This document shows positions 26,028-34,969 of a stretch of DNA of 64,000 nt, in pieces; the stretch's first letter is position 1; the number at the start of each line of letters is the position of its first letter. This stretch comes from Thermoanaerobaculia bacterium (GTDB taxonomy: Bacteria > Acidobacteriota > Thermoanaerobaculia > Multivoradales > JAHEKO01). The notes under the pieces are model-generated. The model was not told the origin of the DNA and made no database searches. It saw only the letters and a list, made by a program, of their open reading frames with translations. Location: contig CALZIK010000070.1 in the NCBI GenBank assembly GCA_945787635.1, forward strand, positions 1 to 64,000. The letters run 5' to 3'. A program made the position numbers and the translations under genes.

Positions 26028-27566
26028 ATGACCTCCGCGCGCACTCCGCTGCTTTGCATGCGCGGAATGTCGAAGAGCTTCGGCGCGGTTCGCGCGAATC
26101 AGGATGTGGATCTGGTGCTCTACGCCGGTGACGTTCTGGGGCTGCTCGGAGAGAACGGCGCCGGCAAGACGACTCTGATGAACATGTTGTTCGGGACCTA
26201 CGCTCCGGACAGCGGCGCCATCGAGATTGAAGGGCGCCCCGTGACGATCTCGAGCTCGGCCGACGCCCTGGCCCTCGGGGTCGGCATGGTGCATCAGCAC
26301 TTTCACCTCGTTCCCCGGCTTACCGTGCTCGACAATCTGATGATCGGTCGCCCCGGCAACCGCGGGCGTCTCGATCGTTCGGGAGCGCGCCAAAAACTCG
26401 AGGAGATTGGCGACCGGTTCGGCCTGCGCTTGGATCCGGACGAGCCGGTGTCGGCTCTGGCGATCGGCGAGCAGCAAAGGCTCGAGATCGTCAAGGCCCT
26501 GTTTCGGGACGCGCGCATGTTGATCCTCGACGAGCCCACGGCGGTGTTGACTCCGCAGGAGGCGGATTTCCTCTTCGACGCCTTGCGGGCCATGGCCGGT
26601 GACGGCCTGGGGATCATCTTCATCAGTCACAAGCTCTACGAGGTCAAGGCGATCACCAACAGGGCGATGATCATGCGCCGGGGCAAGGTCACGGCCACGG
26701 TCGATGACATCGGTTCGGTGAGCGAGCGCGAGCTTGGAGAGCTCATGTGTGGCCACGAGATCGTGCCCCCCCAGAAAGCCCCGAGCGAGCCCGGCAAGGT
26801 GCTGCTGAGGCTGAAAGAGGTCACCACGGCACCCGGCGCCGAGGCGAGCGGCGGCGCACCACTACGCGAGGTGTCACTCGAGGTGCGCGCCGGCGAAGTG
26901 CTGGGCATCGCCGGCGTTTCAGGCAATGGGCAATTGGAAGTGGCCGAGCTCATTGCCGGCGTACGCCGGCAAACGGCGGGTGAGCTCAACGTGACGGGCG
27001 AGATCGTGATCTACCCGAGCCCCCGCGCGATTCAGGACCTCAGGGTCGGACGGATCCCGGAGGACCGGCTCGGCACCGGCTTGATCTCATCGCTTCCGAT
27101 GGCGGACAGCATGATCCTGCCGCGCGTGCATGCGGCGCCGTTCAGCCGGTACGGCGTGCTCGACAGAGCCAGGATCCAGGACTTCGTCGAGGGCCAGGTC
27201 GAGCGCTTCGACATCAAGTGCGCAGCCATCGACGTTCGCACCGGCACCCTGTCGGGGGGCAACCTGCAGAAGGTCCTGTTGGCGCGCGAGCTGGCCTTCG
27301 ATCCCCTGGTGGTGCTGGCGGCGCAGCCGACGCGGGGTCTGGACGTGGGTGCGGCGCAATTCGTTCACGAGCGTTTTCTCGAAGTACGCGCAGCCGGGGG
27401 GGCCATTCTTCTGATCAGCGAGGATCTCGAGGAGCTGTTCCTGCTTTCCGATCGCATCGCGGTTATGTACGAGGGGCGGGTCATGGATACCCTGGCGATC
27501 GAAGAGGCGACCGTGCGGAGGGTCGGAATGCTGATGGCCGGAGCGAGCAGTGAGGACGCGGCGTGA
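26028..27566 (+). CDS. Second nucleoside ABC transporter ATPase with two NBDs
   Basis: A 512-residue two-NBD ATPase. NBD1 has Walker A GENGAGKTT, the atypical signature AIGEQQRLEI and Walker B LILDEPTAVLT. NBD2 has the degenerate GVSGNGQLE, a canonical LSGGNLQKV and VVLAAQPTRGLDVGA. It shares the architecture of the ATPase at 18884-20410. Its last codons overlap the start of the next permease gene by 4 bp (GTGA). Confidence 0.93.
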   Translation: MTSARTPLLCMRGMSKSFGAVRANQDVDLVLYAGDVLGLLGENGAGKTTLMNMLFGTYAPDSGAIEIEGRPVTISSSADALALGVGMVHQHFHLVPRLTVLDNLMIGRPGNRGRLDRSGARQKLEEIGDRFGLRLDPDEPVSALAIGEQQRLEIVKALFRDARMLILDEPTAVLTPQEADFLFDALRAMAGDGLGIIFISHKLYEVKAITNRAMIMRRGKVTATVDDIGSVSERELGELMCGHEIVPPQKAPSEPGKVLLRLKEVTTAPGAEASGGAPLREVSLEVRAGEVLGIAGVSGNGQLEVAELIAGVRRQTAGELNVTGEIVIYPSPRAIQDLRVGRIPEDRLGTGLISSLPMADSMILPRVHAAPFSRYGVLDRARIQDFVEGQVERFDIKCAAIDVRTGTLSGGNLQKVLLARELAFDPLVVLAAQPTRGLDVGAAQFVHERFLEVRAAGGAILLISEDLEELFLLSDRIAVMYEGRVMDTLAIEEATVRRVGMLMAGASSEDAA

Positions 27567-28618
27567 TCCGACTGCGGCTGGAAACGCGGTCGCACACGCC
27601 CGGGTGGCTCAAGCTGGTCCTGCCTCTGCTCGCGATTCTGGCGACGCTGCTGATCTGCGCGGGCCTGGTGGCGATGGCCGGCGCCGACGTTCTCGCGGCC
27701 TATTCCAAGCTTCTACTGAGCGCGGTCAGCTCGAGGTTCAACTTCGTCGAGACACTGGTCAAGGCAGCGCCGATCGCATTCACCGGTCTGGCGGTGGCGG
27801 TGGCCTTCCGGGCCAAGTTCTGGAACATCGGCGCCGAGGGGCAGCTTCTTGCCGGGGCCATGGCGGCTGCGTTCATCGGCGGCCGAGCGGCGCTGCCCGG
27901 CTGGAGTCTGGTTCCTTTGATGCTCCTGTGTGGCATGGCCGCGGGGGCGGCCTGGGCTCTGCTGCCCGCGCTCCTCAAGACTCGGTACAGGGTGGACGAC
28001 GTAGTGACCACGTTGCTGCTCAACTTCATCATGTTCTACCTGATGATGGCGCTGGTCGATGGGCCCTGGAAGGATCCGCTGAGCGGCTATCCGGACTCGC
28101 CGGACATTCGCGTGGCCGCCGAGTTTCCCATTCTGCTCGGCGGCACGCGTTTGCACCTGGGGGTTCTTCTGGCCTTCGTGGCGGCGCCGCTCGTGTGGTT
28201 TCTGATGCGGCGCACGACACTCGGTTTCAACATCAGGGCGGTGGGGGAGAACGCCACCGCCGCGCGGTATGCCGGTATCAGGATTCCCGTGGTCATCACC
28301 GGCACCGCCGCTTTGTCGGGCGCACTGGCGGGGTTGGCCGGAGTCGGCGAGGTCGGGGGCATCCACTTCCAGGTCATGGCTGGGCTCTCGCCGGGCTACG
28401 GCTATACCGGCATCGTGATCGCGACCCTGGCGCTCCTCAATCCGCTCGGCGTCCTGCCGGCGGCTTTCTTCTTCGCCGTGATCATCACCGGCGCTGAATC
28501 GATGTCTCGAGCCACCGGAGTACCGGTATTCCTCGCCGACGTCTTCCAGGGCGTGGCGCTGATCTCGATGCTGATAGCCATTCTCTTCACCCAGTATCGC
28601 GTGCGAGTGCAGCGGTGA
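27563..28618 (+). CDS. Second nucleoside ABC permease, NupP/BmpC-like
   Basis: A 351-residue membrane protein of the BPD_transp_2 family, with VKAAPIAFTGLAVAVAFRAK, FWNIGAEGQLLAG, VDDVVTTLLLNFIMFYLM and GYTGIVIATLALLNPLG. A GTG start overlaps the ATPase stop, and the next gene's GTG overlaps this stop, so three genes are joined by GTGA overlaps. It is the paralogue of the permease at 17777-18880. Confidence 0.9.
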   Translation: MIRLRLETRSHTPGWLKLVLPLLAILATLLICAGLVAMAGADVLAAYSKLLLSAVSSRFNFVETLVKAAPIAFTGLAVAVAFRAKFWNIGAEGQLLAGAMAAAFIGGRAALPGWSLVPLMLLCGMAAGAAWALLPALLKTRYRVDDVVTTLLLNFIMFYLMMALVDGPWKDPLSGYPDSPDIRVAAEFPILLGGTRLHLGVLLAFVAAPLVWFLMRRTTLGFNIRAVGENATAARYAGIRIPVVITGTAALSGALAGLAGVGEVGGIHFQVMAGLSPGYGYTGIVIATLALLNPLGVLPAAFFFAVIITGAESMSRATGVPVFLADVFQGVALISMLIAILFTQYRVRVQR

Positions 28619-29559
28619 CCGAGATCCTCGGCGAGATTCTCCAGGTCGGTTTCTTTGCGGCCATTCTGCGGATCGCAACACCCCTCATCCTGGCGACGAT
28701 CGGCGAGATGTTCACCGAGCGCGGGGGCGTGCTCAATCTCGGGATCGAAGGGATCATGTTGCTCGGTTCGATGGCCGGCTTTTCGGCGGCGTACTTCAGC
28801 GGCAGCCTCTGGCTCGGCATCTTGGCGGCCATGGCGGTTGGTGCGCTTGCGGCGCTGTTGATGGGTTTTCTGACCGTCACCCTGGGCTTGAGCCAGCACG
28901 TGTCGGGAATCGGAACCACCTTGCTGTGCACCGGGCTCGCGTTTTTCCTCTATAGGTTGATCTTCGGTCAGCCGTCGGTGCCGCCCAATGTCGAGGCGTT
29001 TCAGGCGGTGCCGCTGCCGCTGGTCTCGAAGATCCCGGTTCTAGGGCCGATGCTGTTCAACCACTTCGCCCTGGTGTATCTGGCCTTGCTCCTGGTGCCG
29101 GCCGCGGCCTTCGTTCTCTACCACACGCCCTGGGGACTGAGCCTCCGGGCGGTGGGGGAGAATCCGCGCGCCGCCGACGGTGCCGGAGTCAGCGTCGCGA
29201 AGATGCGTTACCAGGCTCTGGTGCTGTCGGGTATGTTGATGGGCGCCGCCGGCGCCTATCTGTCGATGGCTCAGTTCAACGCATTCACCTTCGGAGTGAT
29301 CTCGGGAAGGGGTTGGGTCTGCATCGCGCTCGTGGTCTTCGGCCAGTGGAGTCCCTGGAAATGCCTGGCCGGGGCGTTACTCTTTGGATTCGTCGACGCG
29401 CTCCAGCTCCGCCTACAGGCCAGCGGCGTGATCGACATTCCCTATCAGTTCTTCCTCATGCTGCCCTTCGTGTTGACCATCGTGGCCATGGGCGCGGTGT
29501 CTCGCAGCGCGACGCCACCCGCCGCGCTCCTGGTGCCGTTTCGCAAAGAGGAGCGGTGA
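28615..29559 (+). CDS. Second nucleoside ABC permease, NupQ/BmpD-like
   Basis: A 314-residue membrane protein of the shorter permease type, with TPLILATIGEMFTERGGVLN, LGIEGIMLLGSMAG, LRAVGENPRAADGAGVSVAK and SGRGWVCIALVVFGQWSP. It completes the second BMP-type importer. The cytosine deaminase gene starts 18 bp after its stop. Confidence 0.9.
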   Translation: MTEILGEILQVGFFAAILRIATPLILATIGEMFTERGGVLNLGIEGIMLLGSMAGFSAAYFSGSLWLGILAAMAVGALAALLMGFLTVTLGLSQHVSGIGTTLLCTGLAFFLYRLIFGQPSVPPNVEAFQAVPLPLVSKIPVLGPMLFNHFALVYLALLLVPAAAFVLYHTPWGLSLRAVGENPRAADGAGVSVAKMRYQALVLSGMLMGAAGAYLSMAQFNAFTFGVISGRGWVCIALVVFGQWSPWKCLAGALLFGFVDALQLRLQASGVIDIPYQFFLMLPFVLTIVAMGAVSRSATPPAALLVPFRKEER

Positions 29560-29577
29560 CCCGCTCCGATACTCACG

Positions 29578-30900
29578 ATGCCGACTCTCGAACTGATCGT
29601 CCGTAACGCGAACCTTCCGGACGGCCGGTCGGGCCTTGACCTCGCCGTTGCCGAGAGCAAAATCGTAGCGGTCGAGCCGGCGCTCGACGCCGTTGCGGCG
29701 CGCGAGATCGACGCCACAGGCTGCCTGGTGACGCCGCCCTTCGTCGAGAGCCACTTTCATTTGGATTCCACCTTGAGCCTCGGCCAACCGCGCATGAACG
29801 AGAGCGGTACGCTGCTCGAAGGCATCCAGCTCTGGAGTGAGCTCAAGCCGAGCCTGACGGTCGAATCGGTCAAGGCGCGGGCGCGAGAGCTCTGCCACTG
29901 GGCCATCGCCCGTGGAACTCTCGCGATTCGCAGTCACGTGGACGTTTGCGACGAGCGGCTGGTAGGCGTCCAGGCGTTGCTCGAGCTACGCGAGCAGATG
30001 GCGCCCTACCTGGACATTCAGCTGGTGGCGTTTCCCCAGGACGGCTACTTTCGATTTCCCAACGCTCCGCTACTCGTCAGGCGCGCGCTCGACATGGGAG
30101 TCGATGTGGTCGGCGGCATACCCCATTTCGAGCGCACCATGGAGGAGGGGGCTGCATCGGTGCGCGAGCTTTGCCGGCTGGCGGCCGAGCGCGGGCTGTG
30201 GGTGGACATGCACTGCGACGAGACCGATGACCCGCTGTCACGTCACGTCGAGACGCTGGCCAACGAGGCCCTGAGACTCGGGCTCGAGGGTCGGGTCGCC
30301 GGCTCGCACCTCACCTCGATGCACTCGATGGACAACTACTATGCCGGCAAGCTGGTCGCTCTGTTGGCGGAAGCGGAGCTGTCCGCGGTCCCGAACCCGC
30401 TGATCAACATCGTTCTGCAGGGCCGCCACGACACCTATCCCAAGCGCCGAGGCATGACCCGCGTCAAGGAGTTGATGGCCGCCGGCGTGAATGTCTCCTT
30501 CGGCCACGACTGCGTGATGGACCCGTGGTACAGCCTGGGGACGCACGACATGCTGGAAGTGGCCTCGATGGGCCTCCACGTGGCCCAGATGACCGCCCTT
30601 GACGAGATGCCCGGGATGTTCGACGCCGTGACCGTCAACGGCGCGAAGACCTTGGGCCTCGAGGGCTACGGGCTGGAGGTGGGTTGCAACGCGGACTTCG
30701 TCGTGCTCCAGGCGGCCGACAAGATCGAAGCCCTGCGCCTGAGGCCGCCGCGGCTGTTCGTCGTCCGACGAGGGCAGGTCATTGCCGAGTCCGAGCGCTC
30801 GCGAAGCTCGCTGCACCTGGATGGCCGGGAGCACGAAGTCAGCTTCCGCCCGCGGTCAGCAGCTTTTCCACTCGCGGCTCGATGTCGTGAGAGAGCTTGA
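29578..30900 (+). CDS. codA: Cytosine deaminase, CodA type
   Basis: A 440-residue amidohydrolase closely matching E. coli CodA. All expected active-site residues are present: His59 and His61 in VESHFHLD, Gln154 in AFPQDG, His212 and Glu215 in MHCDETDD, His244 in SHLTSMHS and Asp311 in FGHDCVMDPW. It deaminates cytosine (and possibly isoguanine-like bases) to uracil. It is the last gene of the second importer operon. The final 15-20 residues go beyond the usual CodA end and its 3' end overlaps the convergent kinase gene by 62 bp, so that tail may be a by-product of a lost stop codon. Confidence 0.92.
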   Translation: MPTLELIVRNANLPDGRSGLDLAVAESKIVAVEPALDAVAAREIDATGCLVTPPFVESHFHLDSTLSLGQPRMNESGTLLEGIQLWSELKPSLTVESVKARARELCHWAIARGTLAIRSHVDVCDERLVGVQALLELREQMAPYLDIQLVAFPQDGYFRFPNAPLLVRRALDMGVDVVGGIPHFERTMEEGAASVRELCRLAAERGLWVDMHCDETDDPLSRHVETLANEALRLGLEGRVAGSHLTSMHSMDNYYAGKLVALLAEAELSAVPNPLINIVLQGRHDTYPKRRGMTRVKELMAAGVNVSFGHDCVMDPWYSLGTHDMLEVASMGLHVAQMTALDEMPGMFDAVTVNGAKTLGLEGYGLEVGCNADFVVLQAADKIEALRLRPPRLFVVRRGQVIAESERSRSSLHLDGREHEVSFRPRSAAFPLAARCRERA

Positions 30901-31867
30901 CGCCGAGGTGACCGATGGTGTCGGCCGCCAGGAGCGTCGCGAGCTCGCCGCAGACGCGAAGCGGCATCTCGCGAACCAGCCCGGCGAGAAAGCCGGCGGC
31001 AAAGCAATCGCCGGCGCCGGTGGTGTCGATCACCGAGACGTTGTGGGCTTCTACGTGAATCAGCTCGTTTTGGTGGCCGATGAAGGCGCCCGCGGCGCCG
31101 TCGGTGACCACCGCGATGTCCACGGTACGCGCCATTTCCCGACACGCCTGGTCCGACGCCATCCCGGTCAGGATCCGAGCTTCTTCGGCGTTCGAGAAAA
31201 GCACGTCGAGCCCCTCTTCCAGATGCCGGTGGAGGATCTCCCGCGATCGATTGACGGCGAAGGGATCGGCCAGGTCCAGGGCCACCTTGCAGCCCGCTTC
31301 GCGCGCGGCTTCCAGGGCCAGCTCGATCGCTTCGATCTGGTTCGGCGAGTCCCACATGTAGCCGGTGGTGAAGAAGATCTTTCCCCTGCGGATGTCGTCG
31401 AGCGGCAGGTGCTCCGGGCCGTACTCGCGGCAGACGCCCAGGTGGGTGTTCATCGTGCGCTCGCCGTCCGGAGTGACCAGGATCACGCTGGTTCCGGTGG
31501 CGCCCTCGACGCGCGCGAGCCGAGTCGCGACGCCGACCTTCTCGAGCTCCTTTTCGAACAGAGCGCCATTGAGGTCCGGTCCCACCGCCGAGCTGTAGCA
31601 GCCGTGACAGCCGAACCGTGCGGCCACCCGCAGGACGTTCGCGCAGGAGCCGCCGGCCTCGATCTCCGGTTCGAGGCCTCCGACGTGCTCCAGGATGGCG
31701 GCCTGTTCCTCGGTATCCACGAGTTTCATGATGCCCTTGTCGAGGGCGAGAGCTTGGAGGTCCGAGTCGGTGCCCCGGACAAGGAAGTCGAGGATGGCGT
31801 TCTCGACGCCGGCGATATCGAGGGTGCGCTGCTTGAGGGCAGCGTTGAAGAAGTTGAGTGGCTCCAT
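30839..31867 (-). CDS. PfkB-family kinase, adenosine-kinase-like
   Basis: About 342 residues from the ATG at 31867 (AGGAGAAAG upstream). PfkB landmarks are GGSCANVLRVAARFG near the N-terminal third and IDTTGAGDCFAAGFLAGL with the anion hole and catalytic Asp. The overall look (VENAILDFLVRGTDSDL and CREYGPEHLPLDDI) resembles the adenosine-kinase branch. It should phosphorylate a nucleoside or sugar with ATP; adenosine or inosine-guanosine are reasonable substrates given the neighbours. It is convergent with codA, overlapping it by 62 bp, and divergent from the next permease. Confidence 0.82.
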   Translation of the reverse strand: MEPLNFFNAALKQRTLDIAGVENAILDFLVRGTDSDLQALALDKGIMKLVDTEEQAAILEHVGGLEPEIEAGGSCANVLRVAARFGCHGCYSSAVGPDLNGALFEKELEKVGVATRLARVEGATGTSVILVTPDGERTMNTHLGVCREYGPEHLPLDDIRRGKIFFTTGYMWDSPNQIEAIELALEAAREAGCKVALDLADPFAVNRSREILHRHLEEGLDVLFSNAEEARILTGMASDQACREMARTVDIAVVTDGAAGAFIGHQNELIHVEAHNVSVIDTTGAGDCFAAGFLAGLVREMPLRVCGELATLLAADTIGHLGVKLSHDIEPRVEKLLTAGGS

Positions 31868-32014
31868 ATCTCTGTCTTTCTCCTGATTTGGCTGTCTTCG
31901 AAAAAACACCCCGGCGCGGCAGGTGCCTGCGGCGCAGAGGTCGCCAGAGGATACCGCGGACCCGGGTGCTATAGTCCCGCCAGCCCGACTTTGTTCGACG
32001 AGTTCTTCCCTTCA

Positions 32015-32033
32015 CGCGCTACGGGGTAGCGCG
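32015..32033. repeat. Perfect 8-bp stem hairpin between divergent genes
   Basis: CGCGCTAC, loop GGG, GTAGCGCG. It lies in the 299-bp gap (31868-32166) between the kinase and the purine permease gene. I looked for purine, xanthine and guanidine riboswitch cores there and saw none. This hairpin and a good RBS (AAGGAGGAG) before the permease are the only clear signals. Confidence 0.6.
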
Positions 32034-32166
32034 TTGGCTCGCAGATGCCTTGATTTCGCCCGTAAGGAGCGGTCTGGCGGCTGAGTGACGCCTCCCCGAG
32101 TTGCGAAGGGCGCCCGTCGAAGCGATCGTCCACCGAGACCAACTCTACGAAGGAGGAGCCTAGAGC

Positions 32167-33738
32167 ATGAGCGCAGCAGCCAACACGAAGGACTTCCACT
32201 ACCCGATTTTCTCGAGGAGTGATCTCAGCGCTTTCTGGGCGCTCTTCACCGACAACTTCACCAACCTGTTGGTGATCAGCGGCGTTTGCAAGTTCGTCTT
32301 CCAGATGCCGGACGAGATCGTCTTCGGCCGCATCATCCCGGGGGCGGCGTTCGCGATTCTGATCGGCGTTTGTTTCTACAGCTGGCTGGCTCACAAGCTC
32401 GCCGCCCGGGAGCAGCGCACCGACGTCACCGCCTTGCCGTACGGGATCAGCACGCCGGTCATGTTTGTCTACCTCTTCGGCGTCATCGGGCCGATTTACT
32501 TTTCGACCAACGACGCCTACCTCGCCTGGCAGGTTGGCCTCGGAGCCGGCTTCATCGGCGGTATCGTGGCTGGTCTCGGCGCTCTGATCGGCCCGTTCAT
32601 CAAGCGAGTCACACCCCGCGCGGGTATGTTGGGAACCCTCTGCGGCATCGCGTTGGTCTTTATCGGCGTGACCGCGATGGCTCTGGTCTTCGAGTCTCCG
32701 ATCATCGGCTTCCTTTCGCTCACCATCATCCTCTGGGGTCTGGTGGGGCGCTACCGCCTGCCGTTCAACATTCCGGCGGGGCTCCTGGCGCTGTTCTTGG
32801 GCACCGTCGTTGCTCTGATTCTCGGCAAGTCGTCGATCAGCACCGAGGGCGTCGCTTTCAACATGCCTCTGCCCTACATCGGCGACATGATCCAAGGCAT
32901 CAAGCATCTGTTCGAAAACCCGGCGCTGTTCCTGGTGCTGATACCGGTGCAGGTCTACAACTTCATCGAGACCATGAATAACGTCGAGTCGGCAGAAGCC
33001 AAGGGCGACAAGTATCCGGTCGGCGTGGCCATGGCCTTCGATGGCGCAGGCACGTGTGTTTCCGCGATTTTCGGCTCGCCCTTTCCAACCACCGTCTACA
33101 TCGGCCACCCGGGCTACAAGCGTATTCACGCCCGCGCCGGCTATACGCTGGGTGTCGGGGTGGTGCTGCTGCTGGCCTCGACGTTCGGGCTGATGGCTTT
33201 TCTGGCCAATCTGGTGCCGTTGGCCGCCACCGCGCCGATTCTGGTCTACATCGCGATGACGCTCATCTCCGAGAGCGCGGCCGCGGTCCCGAGGGCTCAC
33301 GCCATGGCGATCGCGGTGGCGATGATGCCGCATGTCTCGGAGCTGTTGACCGTCAAGTGGGGCTCGATGTTGCAGGCTCTCGGCGCGTTCGGCGCCGACA
33401 AACTGCCGGCCGCCGTCAACGACCCCGACTTCGTCGCCCAAATGTCACAGCAGGGTGCGCGAGTCATCGGACACGAAACGCTGGCTCAGGGCTCGATTCT
33501 CACCGGCATGATCTGGGGCGGGTTCACCGCGTTGATCATCGACGGCAAGCTCAAGAATGCCGGGTACTTCTGCTTGGCGGCGGCGGCGATGAGCAGCGTG
33601 GGGATTCTGCACGCATCCGCTCTGCAGGCTCCTTCGTTCACTCCCGTGGTGATCGGCTACCTGATCATGGGCGCTTTTCTGGTCCTCTACCCGATGTTCG
33701 GCAAGGTCGAGCCGCTCTTCCCGGAGGAAGCTGACTGA
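32167..33738 (+). CDS. Xanthine/uracil/purine permease, NCS2-like
   Basis: A 523-residue membrane protein with about 13-14 segments. Landmarks are FWALFTDNFTNLLVISGVCK, QRTDVTALPYGISTPVMFVY, VQVYNFIETMNNVESAEA and GSPFPTTVYIGHPGYK, the pattern of the larger, AzgA-related branch of the NCS2 superfamily. It lacks the NAT signature seen in the permease at 21684, so the two are from different branches and probably have different substrates. A strong RBS precedes the ATG. A terminator follows at 33794. Confidence 0.88.
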   Translation: MSAAANTKDFHYPIFSRSDLSAFWALFTDNFTNLLVISGVCKFVFQMPDEIVFGRIIPGAAFAILIGVCFYSWLAHKLAAREQRTDVTALPYGISTPVMFVYLFGVIGPIYFSTNDAYLAWQVGLGAGFIGGIVAGLGALIGPFIKRVTPRAGMLGTLCGIALVFIGVTAMALVFESPIIGFLSLTIILWGLVGRYRLPFNIPAGLLALFLGTVVALILGKSSISTEGVAFNMPLPYIGDMIQGIKHLFENPALFLVLIPVQVYNFIETMNNVESAEAKGDKYPVGVAMAFDGAGTCVSAIFGSPFPTTVYIGHPGYKRIHARAGYTLGVGVVLLLASTFGLMAFLANLVPLAATAPILVYIAMTLISESAAAVPRAHAMAIAVAMMPHVSELLTVKWGSMLQALGAFGADKLPAAVNDPDFVAQMSQQGARVIGHETLAQGSILTGMIWGGFTALIIDGKLKNAGYFCLAAAAMSSVGILHASALQAPSFTPVVIGYLIMGAFLVLYPMFGKVEPLFPEEAD

Positions 33739-33793
33739 AGGGTCGGAGCCGAGTGCGCCGATAGGCGGCTCCGCCGCTGATTCATCGCTCCGG

Positions 33794-33823
33794 GGGCATG
33801 GCTTTCGAGCCATGCCCTTTTTC
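33794..33823 (+). terminator. Rho-independent terminator with TTCG loop
   Basis: A 10-bp perfect stem GGGCATGGCT/AGCCATGCCC closes a TTCG tetraloop and is followed by TTTTT. It is placed to end the permease transcript just before the EamA gene at 33846. Confidence 0.9.
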
Positions 33824-33845
33824 ACACCATGAGCCTTCTTGCACC

Positions 33846-34778
33846 ATGACCCGGGTCCCGAAGCTCCTGCTCGTGCTGATCTTCGTCTTCGTCGGCGCTT
33901 CGAATCCGATCGCCATCAAGTTCGCGCTCGAGTCGGGATGGCCCGTGCTCCCGCTGGGTATCGGAAGGATGAGCTTCATTGGCTTGTTCTTCCTGGTCTG
34001 GGTGCTGGCCAAGCGCGAACATCCCATCGCTACCTCGCCGGAGGGCAGACGCTTGTCGTTCATGGCGGCCGCATGCAAGGGGGTCGGCGTCATTGCCCTC
34101 TATCTGGCTCTGTTTCTGGCTCCCGCGAACCGGGTGATCGTCCTGTCGGCGTTCTCCCCGGTGGTGGCTCTCCTCATGATCGACCGGATGTTGGAGCACG
34201 AAGAGGTCGAGGGTCGTCAGTGGCTCGGCGTGGCCACGAGCTTTCTGGGCCTGGCGTTGCTGCTGTCGTTGCGGGGCGAGCTTTCCCTGCAGGGTAGCGG
34301 GAGTTGGCTGATGACGTTACTGGGGGACGCCTGCATGATCGCGAGCGTGATCTTCCACACCGCGATGGTGGTCTTTGAGAAGAAGGCGATCCTCGCGGGG
34401 GTGAATCCGGGTCAGCTCATCGTTTCTACCAACCTGGTTTCGGTCGCGGTCTTCCTGGTGATCGCACTCGCCGTGGGCAACTCGGGATTCGGCTCGATTC
34501 CGACGACGGTCGAGGCTGTCTGGGCCTTCGTCTATCTGATCTCGGTCGTCGGCGTGTTTCTGTTCTACTACAGGCGGTGGATGGTGGGAGTGCTGGATCT
34601 GGGCTATATCGCGTCGTTCAGTCATCTCGGCAGAGCGATCGCGCTGGTCTATGCTGCCGTGCTCTTGGGCGAAACGATCCCGCTCTCGAATCTGGGAGCC
34701 TTCGCGTTGATCCTCCTGGGTTCGATGATCGCGAATCGTTCGGGGGCACCTCTCTCGAGGGTCTCCCCTCCCGGCTAG
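33846..34778 (+). CDS. EamA/DMT-family transporter
   Basis: About 310 residues with 10 membrane segments in two five-segment halves, the DMT/EamA layout (FVGASNPIAIKFALESGWPV early; RAIALVYAAVLLGETIPLSN and GAFALILLGSMIAN late). Most members export metabolites or amino acids; the substrate cannot be inferred. The ATG at 33846 is used because it matches the family start. The earlier in-frame ATG at 33798 lies inside the terminator hairpin. The gap to the convergent guanine deaminase gene (34779-34969) shows nothing notable. Confidence 0.85.
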   Translation: MTRVPKLLLVLIFVFVGASNPIAIKFALESGWPVLPLGIGRMSFIGLFFLVWVLAKREHPIATSPEGRRLSFMAAACKGVGVIALYLALFLAPANRVIVLSAFSPVVALLMIDRMLEHEEVEGRQWLGVATSFLGLALLLSLRGELSLQGSGSWLMTLLGDACMIASVIFHTAMVVFEKKAILAGVNPGQLIVSTNLVSVAVFLVIALAVGNSGFGSIPTTVEAVWAFVYLISVVGVFLFYYRRWMVGVLDLGYIASFSHLGRAIALVYAAVLLGETIPLSNLGAFALILLGSMIANRSGAPLSRVSPPG

Positions 34779-34969
34779 TGGTCTGTAACTCTCAAAACGA
34801 CACTACCTGGCCGGCCCTCGTCGCCGATGTCTACGTTGCGCCTCCTCGGCATAGGCACCGCTATGACTGCGTCGGCGCGCCTTGACCTCGACGACGAATG
34901 GCTCGGCCATCTAGTATCGCTTCGAGTGTTACAGGCCACTGGTTTTCGCCGCCGGCGCCTGCTTTGCAG

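Noticed and set aside
31868-32166. Purine, xanthine or guanidine riboswitch before the permease
   Set aside because: I could not draw the conserved core of any of these; only a short hairpin and an RBS are evident.
31969-33441. A 490-codon leftward open frame opposite the purine permease
   Set aside because: The sequence is Arg/Asp/His-rich with no domain and lies opposite a clear 13-14-segment transporter.
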